Below, piece after piece: positions 59,019-64,000 of a DNA stretch of 64,000 nucleotides. The position numbers and the translations under genes were made by a program. Source of the stretch: Parcubacteria bacterium C7867-004 (lineage in GTDB: Bacteria; Patescibacteria; Paceibacteria; UBA9973; UBA2103); the NCBI GenBank assembly GCA_001189075.1, contig LFCN01000006.1, positions 62,001-126,000 on the forward strand, in the 5' to 3' direction. Numbering within the stretch: the stretch's first letter is position 1; each line of letters begins with the position of its first letter. Under the pieces are notes generated by a model. That model was not told the origin of the DNA. It ran no database searches and saw only the letters and a program-made list of their open reading frames with translations.

Positions 59019-59600
59019 ATGAGGAAAGATGGTTTCGCTTCAAGGAAAGGGAAAGTCATTACTTTCTATCGCGCGCATAAGCGCATGCCGAATGTTACGG
59101 AGCTTATGGAGATCTGTGGTCTCTCCTCCCGAAGCTCAGCATTCGCGGTCGCAGAACGCCTGGTAGAGGAAGGAGTCGCGGAGAAGGACCGGACGGGGAA
59201 GCTCCTGCCGACTGCGGCAATGTTCTCGCTTCCGTTGCTCGGACACGTTCGTGCCGGATTCGCGGCACCCGCAGAAGAAGAACTCGCCGATACGATCGGT
59301 ATCGGCGACTACCTGCTTGGTAACGTGAACGCGAGCTACTTGCTCCAGGTGGAAGGGGACTCCATGCAGGATGCGGGGATTCTTAGTGGCGACATGGTTA
59401 TCTTCGAACGCACGCAGGATTACAAGCCGGGCGATATCGTGGTCGCGCTTACGGAGGACGGCTATACGCTCAAGTATCTTCGTACACGCGGGAAGGTTTT
59501 CTATCTCGAAGCAGCGAATGATCGGTATCCTGATATTTTTCCGTTGGAGGGGCAGATTATCGGCAAGGTAACCGCCATGTTCCGTCGCTATGGCCGCTAG
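59019..59600 (+). CDS. lexA: LexA/UmuD-like S24 peptidase with HTH
   Basis: 193 aa from the ATG at 59019 (TATGCT 6 nt upstream, leaderless). The N-terminal winged HTH (KRMPNVTELMEICGLSSRSS) is followed by the cleavage site A79-G80 (GHVRAGFAAP), S115 in EGDSMQDAGI and K152 in GYTLKYLR. It is a self-cleaving SOS repressor. The next gene, a Y-family polymerase, overlaps it by 11 nt, so it combines LexA and UmuD positions. LexA proper elsewhere in the genome is not excluded. Confidence 0.94.
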   Translation: MRKDGFASRKGKVITFYRAHKRMPNVTELMEICGLSSRSSAFAVAERLVEEGVAEKDRTGKLLPTAAMFSLPLLGHVRAGFAAPAEEELADTIGIGDYLLGNVNASYLLQVEGDSMQDAGILSGDMVIFERTQDYKPGDIVVALTEDGYTLKYLRTRGKVFYLEAANDRYPDIFPLEGQIIGKVTAMFRRYGR

Positions 59601-60879
59601 CTATCCCAAAGCCATAGTGCACTTCGACGGCGACGCGTTCTTCGCGTCGGTGCTGCAGATGATGGACCACACGCTACGCGGGAAGCCCGTCATCACGGGA
59701 GGCGAACGCGGTTCTGCGACGTCGCTTTCGTACGAAGCGAAAGCGCTGGGCCTGCATCGTGGCATGCCCATGCAGGAAATCAGACGCATTGCGCCCGAGG
59801 CTATCATCGTCCCGTCGGACTACACGGCCTACTCGATATACGCGCGCCGGATGTATGCGATCGTGCGCGAGTTCACACCGAAAGTAGAGGAATACAGTAT
59901 CGACGAATGCTTCGCCGATATTACCGGGCTTGAGGACGCATTCGGCATGACGTATGCGGAGATAGTGCTTTGCATAAAGCAGAAACTTGAGCAGTCACTC
60001 GGCGTTACCTTCGGCGTCGGTCTCGCATCAAGTAAGACGCTCGCTAAAGTAGCGTCGAAATACCATAAGCCGGCGGGCCTCACACTGATCCCGACGGAAC
60101 GTATCGAAGAGATACTCGGACAGACTGCTATATATGACGTGTGGGGACTGGGCGGCGTCGGCGGGACGAAGCTGAACTCACTTGGGGTACCCACAGCTCT
60201 CGATTTCATACGCAAAGACGACGGATGGCTCAAGGATAATGGGTTCGTAAAGCCGCAGCGCGATACCTGGCTCGAGCTTAAGGGGTACTACATCAATCCC
60301 GTCCGTGTCGGGAAGCATGGCGAGATAGGTTCCGTGATGAAGACGCGCACGTTCTCTCCGCCTTCCATGGAACGTTCGTTCATATTTTCTCAGTTATCGA
60401 AGAACGTGGAAGCCGCATGCGTGAAACTTAGGCGTGCGGGGCTCAAGGCGAGGGCGCTCTCGTTCTATCTGAAGACGCAGGAGTTCACGTATCACGCGGT
60501 GCAGATGGATTTGCCGGTCGCGCTTTCAACGGCGTCTGAGATGCTCGAATGTATCGAAAAGCGGTTTGATGAGGTGTATGCGACCGAGATCCTGTATCGT
60601 GCTACCGGTGTTACGCTCCGTGCGCTGGTTACCGATAGTGCGCTTACGCCTGACCTGTTCGGAGAATTCGAGAAGCGGGTACAGAAGAACGGCTCATTCG
60701 ATGCCCTCGATCGTCTTAATAAGAAGTATGGGAACAGCACCGTGTTCCTTGCTTCGAGTCTCCAGGCGCTTCGGGCTCCGGAGCTGCCGCGGGCTCGTAA
60801 ACGACGTAAGGGATTCCTGCGTCAGGATCTTGAGCATAAGAAGTCGCTCGACATCCCGTTCCTTGGGATTGCTCGCTGA
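59590..60879 (+). CDS. umuC: Y-family DNA polymerase (UmuC/DinB-like)
   Basis: 429 aa. Catalytic residues D13 and D15 in VHFDGDAFFAS and D105-E106 in EYSIDECFADITG. The little finger and the HhH region GVGLASSKTLAKVASKYHKP follow. It makes errors across DNA lesions. It overlaps the LexA-like gene by 11 nt and shares its SOS box. Both UmuC and DinB have been placed in similar cassettes, so the subtype is uncertain. Confidence 0.94.
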   Translation: MAASYPKAIVHFDGDAFFASVLQMMDHTLRGKPVITGGERGSATSLSYEAKALGLHRGMPMQEIRRIAPEAIIVPSDYTAYSIYARRMYAIVREFTPKVEEYSIDECFADITGLEDAFGMTYAEIVLCIKQKLEQSLGVTFGVGLASSKTLAKVASKYHKPAGLTLIPTERIEEILGQTAIYDVWGLGGVGGTKLNSLGVPTALDFIRKDDGWLKDNGFVKPQRDTWLELKGYYINPVRVGKHGEIGSVMKTRTFSPPSMERSFIFSQLSKNVEAACVKLRRAGLKARALSFYLKTQEFTYHAVQMDLPVALSTASEMLECIEKRFDEVYATEILYRATGVTLRALVTDSALTPDLFGEFEKRVQKNGSFDALDRLNKKYGNSTVFLASSLQALRAPELPRARKRRKGFLRQDLEHKKSLDIPFLGIAR

Positions 60880-60915
60880 TCAGGTTGCCTGAAGCCGTTT
60901 TGGTATAATGAGATT

Positions 60916-61560
60916 ATGAAGGTTACGAAATACGGGCACTCGTGCCTGCTTATCGAAGAAGGGAATGCTCGCATCATCACGGACCCGGGAATCTGGAATC
61001 CGACGCCCGGTGCGGTTGATGTCGATGCGGTACTCATAACACATGAGCACCAGGACCATTTGGATATGGATCAGCTGAAGGAAATTCTTTCGCGCAATAC
61101 TGGTGCCGTTGTCATTACGCATGAATCAGTGGGGAAGTTGCTTACGGAAGCGGGTATCGAATACACCACTATCGAGCCAGGAAGCCCGATTGATGTGAAC
61201 GGCGTATCGGTCGAGAGCTTTGGGACCGAACACGCCATCGTCTATGGCGACTCGTCACCTTGCCGGAATACCGGTTTCCTCATTGGCGAGAAGCTCTTCG
61301 TGCCAGGTGACGCGCTGCATGACATTCCCTCGAAGTCTGTGGAAGTGCTCGCGCTTCCCACGGGTGGTCCTTGGATGCGCATGAATGAGGCCATCGACTA
61401 TGCGAAGAAGGTCGCGCCGAAGATTGTCTTCCCGATACATGATGCGATGTATATCGAGGACTATCAGCGATGGCTTGTTCCAAGGGTTGTGGGCGGGAAT
61501 CTGGAATCAGCAGGTATCGAACTCCGCGATATGCCAGACGGAAGCACGGAGGAGTTCTAG
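60916..61560 (+). CDS. Metallo-beta-lactamase-fold hydrolase
   Basis: 214 aa with TGGTATAAT 6 nt before the ATG. The zinc ligands are in ITHEHQDHLDMDQL (HxHxDH), FVPGDALH (Asp) and PIHDAMYIE (His). The family is a general one (UPF0173-like). It acts on an unknown soluble substrate. The 3' end overlaps the convergent gene by 4 nt. Confidence 0.94.
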   Translation: MKVTKYGHSCLLIEEGNARIITDPGIWNPTPGAVDVDAVLITHEHQDHLDMDQLKEILSRNTGAVVITHESVGKLLTEAGIEYTTIEPGSPIDVNGVSVESFGTEHAIVYGDSSPCRNTGFLIGEKLFVPGDALHDIPSKSVEVLALPTGGPWMRMNEAIDYAKKVAPKIVFPIHDAMYIEDYQRWLVPRVVGGNLESAGIELRDMPDGSTEEF

Positions 61561-61979
61561 GGAGCTCGTTTCTTCTTTTCGGTGAATGATCGGTAGGCGA
61601 TGATTATTAAACTGATCGCCGTGAAGCAGATAGCCATGAACTGCGCGGTAGCGAGTTTCGAATAATCGAAGATCACGAAGAATGCGTTTGAGTTGTAATC
61701 GGGCGTGAGCAGTATCAAGAGGAGCGAGAGCGGCAGCCACCATCTCGCGAACTTGAACCATGCTTTGAACGCTGAATCTGAGACGACGAGCAGGATGACA
61801 CTCGGGATCACGAAGGCGGCAGAAAACAGGTAATAGGGTGTTACGAATATCTCGAAGAGATAATTGAACACGCCACGCAGCGGGCAGCCGGTTATCGAGT
61901 ACACGCACCAGATTGCGGCTTTATCGAGCGCGAATCCTAGCACGCACGCGAGCAGAGGGATGAATCGTATGGTTCTCAT
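61557..61979 (-). CDS. Four-helix membrane protein of unknown function
   Basis: 140 aa. Four hydrophobic segments (about 4-26, 46-71, 82-100, 109-130) are separated by short loops, with CxxxR-like charged ends. No family is recognised. It may be a VanZ-like or small sensor protein, but no motif supports this. It starts 30 nt after the large secreted hydrolase on the same strand. Confidence 0.78.
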   Translation of the reverse strand: MRTIRFIPLLACVLGFALDKAAIWCVYSITGCPLRGVFNYLFEIFVTPYYLFSAAFVIPSVILLVVSDSAFKAWFKFARWWLPLSLLLILLTPDYNSNAFFVIFDYSKLATAQFMAICFTAISLIIIAYRSFTEKKKRAP

Positions 61980-62008
61980 TGGTTCAATAATTATATAGCT
62001 AATTAAAG

Positions 62009-64000
62009 TTACTTCTTTAGTGGCTTCGGTAGCGTGGCGGGCGGCGTCTTAACGGGCGGCTTCCACGGCGCGTCTATCGTCTGGATGAGCGGCGCATAGA
62101 CCACGGTCTTTCCGAGACTCGGCACGAGTTGGTGGTCAACGGTGCCGTCGCCGTTCTCATCCACCGCAAGCGCAGACAAGTGTTCAATGTCACCGTTCAC
62201 GACAAGGGTCGCGGTCGTCTTATTGGTGGTAGGGACTGCTGCAATAGTAGTCGACGCCGTTATCGAATTTCCGACCTGCCTTCTGATGTTGAGCGAGAAG
62301 GTACCCGTCGCCTGTCCGCGAAGTTTAAGGGAATACGCTCGAGTTTCAGGAACTACGATGTATTTACTCTCACCGAGATCCCCGTACGAAGAACCGGGTA
62401 TCTCTTCGCTTACGGTTCCGTCTGCACGAAGTCCCGTATAGTTTCCGTTTGAGTCACGTATTTCGAGAACGAGCGGCGAATGAAGAATGAATACCAGTTT
62501 CTTACTTACATCAGTTGCCGCTGGTTGCGTGCCGGTTATGAATTGAGGAAGCGGTTCAAGAGATTCATCGCGAACGAGCTTCTCTATAAGCAACCGAACC
62601 GATTGGCTCTCAAGTAGGTTGCCGTGCGCATACTTCTTTCGAGCAATACGCTCAGTTTCTTTCAGGTCTACCCAGTATCGATGAGTCTGCGGGTTGCTCC
62701 GTATTGCCAGCGCACTCGGTATCGTCACTACACCATCCCCATCTTCAACGAACTGAGGAGCGTATTCCTTCTTGTATCCAAGAAGCCCCGCCCCGCGCAG
62801 TCCGTCATACATCTCAATGCCTGAGACCGTGTCTTTGCCCCAACCTGCAATCTGGTATACGTCGATACCGGGTGATGGTGTCCATGAATCGAGAGCACTG
62901 TGCGCATCTTTCGCGTATTCGAGCAGATTCGGATAAAGAATCTCTTCAACGTCTACAAGAGGAGTCGCCGGATGTCCGCGACCATCACCACCCTTGAGGA
63001 AGTCATAGAAATCCGCGACATTCGTGATCGTCTTCCCGTAGAGTGCCTGATCCGCGCCGTACATACGGTCACCCTTGAAGCTGATAAGCGGATGATCAGC
63101 ATCAAGCGTGTCAGCTAGGTATCGAGCAGATGGGAGAAGCTCATACGCGCTGGGCATGGAGAGTGTGAATGCGCGAGCTTGTCCTCGATCGACGATGAAA
63201 TCGCAGAAGAAGGAACCGAGTAGAGTCTTAGCGCAACTATCAAGCGGAAGCGATTGGCCATACCCATACAGAAGCGCGCCGATGGTCCTCGGCGCTCCCG
63301 TTTGTGGCGCACCGACGAGTATCAGCTTGTCGACGAGATCCGCATGCCCCTCTTGCTCGAGCTTCTGCACGAGCGCTTTAGCCACGAGCCCGCCGTGCGA
63401 GTATCCGATGATCGTCACTTTTCCGGTCTTCGACGATTGCGCTAATTCCTTTAGTGTCTGTGTGATGTACGGCGAGCTCGTTTCGTCTTCGTAATAGATG
63501 CGACCGTCTTCCACTCGGCCTTTCGAAACCAAATCACTAAGAGAGAGTCGCCAGTCATAGGAAACTACTCTCCACTCATTGAATAGATTTTCACTCTGCA
63601 TCGCATCGAGATTGTCGAAGAACGATTCAAGAATTCGGAGCGGTCCGATCGAGGTGATTACATCGTTTTCCTTCACGTATACGTCGTCGCTCTTGCTCAA
63701 GCCGCTCGGGTCAAGCGCAAGCTCGTCGAGGCTGCTGCCGAGAAGTGCAGGTTCCCAGAGTTTCTGTTCGGAACAGAATGCGCCGTTCGGATTACAGCGG
63801 TTCGAAGTTCGGTACAATCTCGACCCCTCGATGCCAGAAAGGAAGAGCACGTTCGATCCGACTGTTGGTTTGGACAGTACAGTCTCACCATCTGTTACGT
63901 TGAACCAGGTGCCATCCTCGCGGACGTTGAATGACGGACCGCTTGCGAGAGTCGGCCACTCGGTATCGTTGATGAAATAGGCGTTCGGACGGAAACCGTT
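62009..64000 (-). CDS. Large secreted LCAT-like alpha/beta hydrolase (5' end outside window)
   Basis: At least 663 codons, still open at 64000. The lipase motif is VTIIGYSHGGLVAKALVQKL with the nucleophile Ser, and the segment NVLFLSGIEGSRLYRT begins the fold as in lecithin-cholesterol acyltransferase-like enzymes. Candidate Asp and His are GDGVVTIPSALA and a later His. The C-terminal 200 residues form an exported beta-rich region and end in a Pro/Lys tail PPATLPKPLKK. It is likely a surface phospholipase or esterase, possibly used on a host or on exogenous lipid. Confidence 0.88.
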   Translation of the reverse strand, partial: NGFRPNAYFINDTEWPTLASGPSFNVREDGTWFNVTDGETVLSKPTVGSNVLFLSGIEGSRLYRTSNRCNPNGAFCSEQKLWEPALLGSSLDELALDPSGLSKSDDVYVKENDVITSIGPLRILESFFDNLDAMQSENLFNEWRVVSYDWRLSLSDLVSKGRVEDGRIYYEDETSSPYITQTLKELAQSSKTGKVTIIGYSHGGLVAKALVQKLEQEGHADLVDKLILVGAPQTGAPRTIGALLYGYGQSLPLDSCAKTLLGSFFCDFIVDRGQARAFTLSMPSAYELLPSARYLADTLDADHPLISFKGDRMYGADQALYGKTITNVADFYDFLKGGDGRGHPATPLVDVEEILYPNLLEYAKDAHSALDSWTPSPGIDVYQIAGWGKDTVSGIEMYDGLRGAGLLGYKKEYAPQFVEDGDGVVTIPSALAIRSNPQTHRYWVDLKETERIARKKYAHGNLLESQSVRLLIEKLVRDESLEPLPQFITGTQPAATDVSKKLVFILHSPLVLEIRDSNGNYTGLRADGTVSEEIPGSSYGDLGESKYIVVPETRAYSLKLRGQATGTFSLNIRRQVGNSITASTTIAAVPTTNKTTATLVVNGDIEHLSALAVDENGDGTVDHQLVPSLGKTVVYAPLIQTIDAPWKPPVKTPPATLPKPLKK

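Overview
The window looks like an origin-proximal piece of a small-genome Patescibacteria (CPR) chromosome, most like the Parcubacteria. This is inferred from gene content and style: a divergent dnaA / rpmH-rnpA-yidC junction, a VirB4-VirB6-PrgI secretion cluster without relaxase, a type IV pilus set with two-part ComEC, dense packing with 2 to 15 nt gaps, and TGA used as a normal stop. GC is moderate. No taxon can be proven without a search.

Layout. 1-1695: dnaA (5' part, minus strand), then rpmH, rnpA and yidC on plus. 1708-14407: a 12-gene minus-strand cluster of type IV secretion type (Cys-rich two-TM pilin-like protein, Ig-like secreted protein, VirB4 ATPase, PrgI, VirB6/TrbL-like protein, secreted proteins with low-complexity segments). 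14487-23418: rsmA, UvrD-type helicase, LysM-M23 endopeptidase, DksA-like factor, a membrane protein, NYN protein, rpsO, a Xer recombinase and exonuclease III. 23419-25389: a 507-bp gene-free gap and cca, carrying seven palindromes close to the ParB site parS plus two DnaA-box-like 9-mers. 25450-31315: four tRNAs, lysA, UPF0102 nuclease, a trypsin-like protease, a secreted protein with an acidic tail, and rarA. 31365-33378: three unknown genes divergent from a TrmB-type regulator. 33388-39543: prephenate dehydratase domain, HU, RNase Y, ClpP, pyrophosphatase, NusA. 39779-47528: pilB, pilC, prepilins, with a TMEM175-like channel and a 43-aa membrane protein among them. 47559-58411: tpiA, SGNH hydrolase, pgk, HIT, recJ, RNase HI, ComEC channel, Fe/Mn SOD, ComEC beta-lactamase part, rpmB, M50 protease, HD hydrolase. 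58473-60879: a XRE regulator divergent from a LexA/UmuD-like protein and a Y-family polymerase under a consensus SOS box. 60916-64000: metal-dependent hydrolase, a small membrane protein and a large secreted alpha/beta hydrolase cut by the window end.

Two styles of gene start coexist. Most housekeeping genes have a -10 hexamer (often with an upstream TGn) only 6 to 12 nt before the ATG and no Shine-Dalgarno, suggesting leaderless or near-leaderless mRNAs. Seven genes without a recognised housekeeping role (31365, 31516, 32001, 41640, 52858, 56455, 58473) instead have strong Shine-Dalgarno sequences; for four of the five transcription units a conventional promoter with a 5' leader can also be proposed. 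They look like a separate class, possibly later arrivals.

Taken together the genes describe a cell that takes up DNA (ComEC, type IV pilus), contacts other cells (T4SS-like cluster, secreted hydrolases and proteases), repairs DNA (UvrD, RecJ, exonuclease III, RarA, SOS polymerase) and has glycolytic steps (TpiA, Pgk), with only isolated amino-acid biosynthesis enzymes (LysA, prephenate dehydratase domain) visible.
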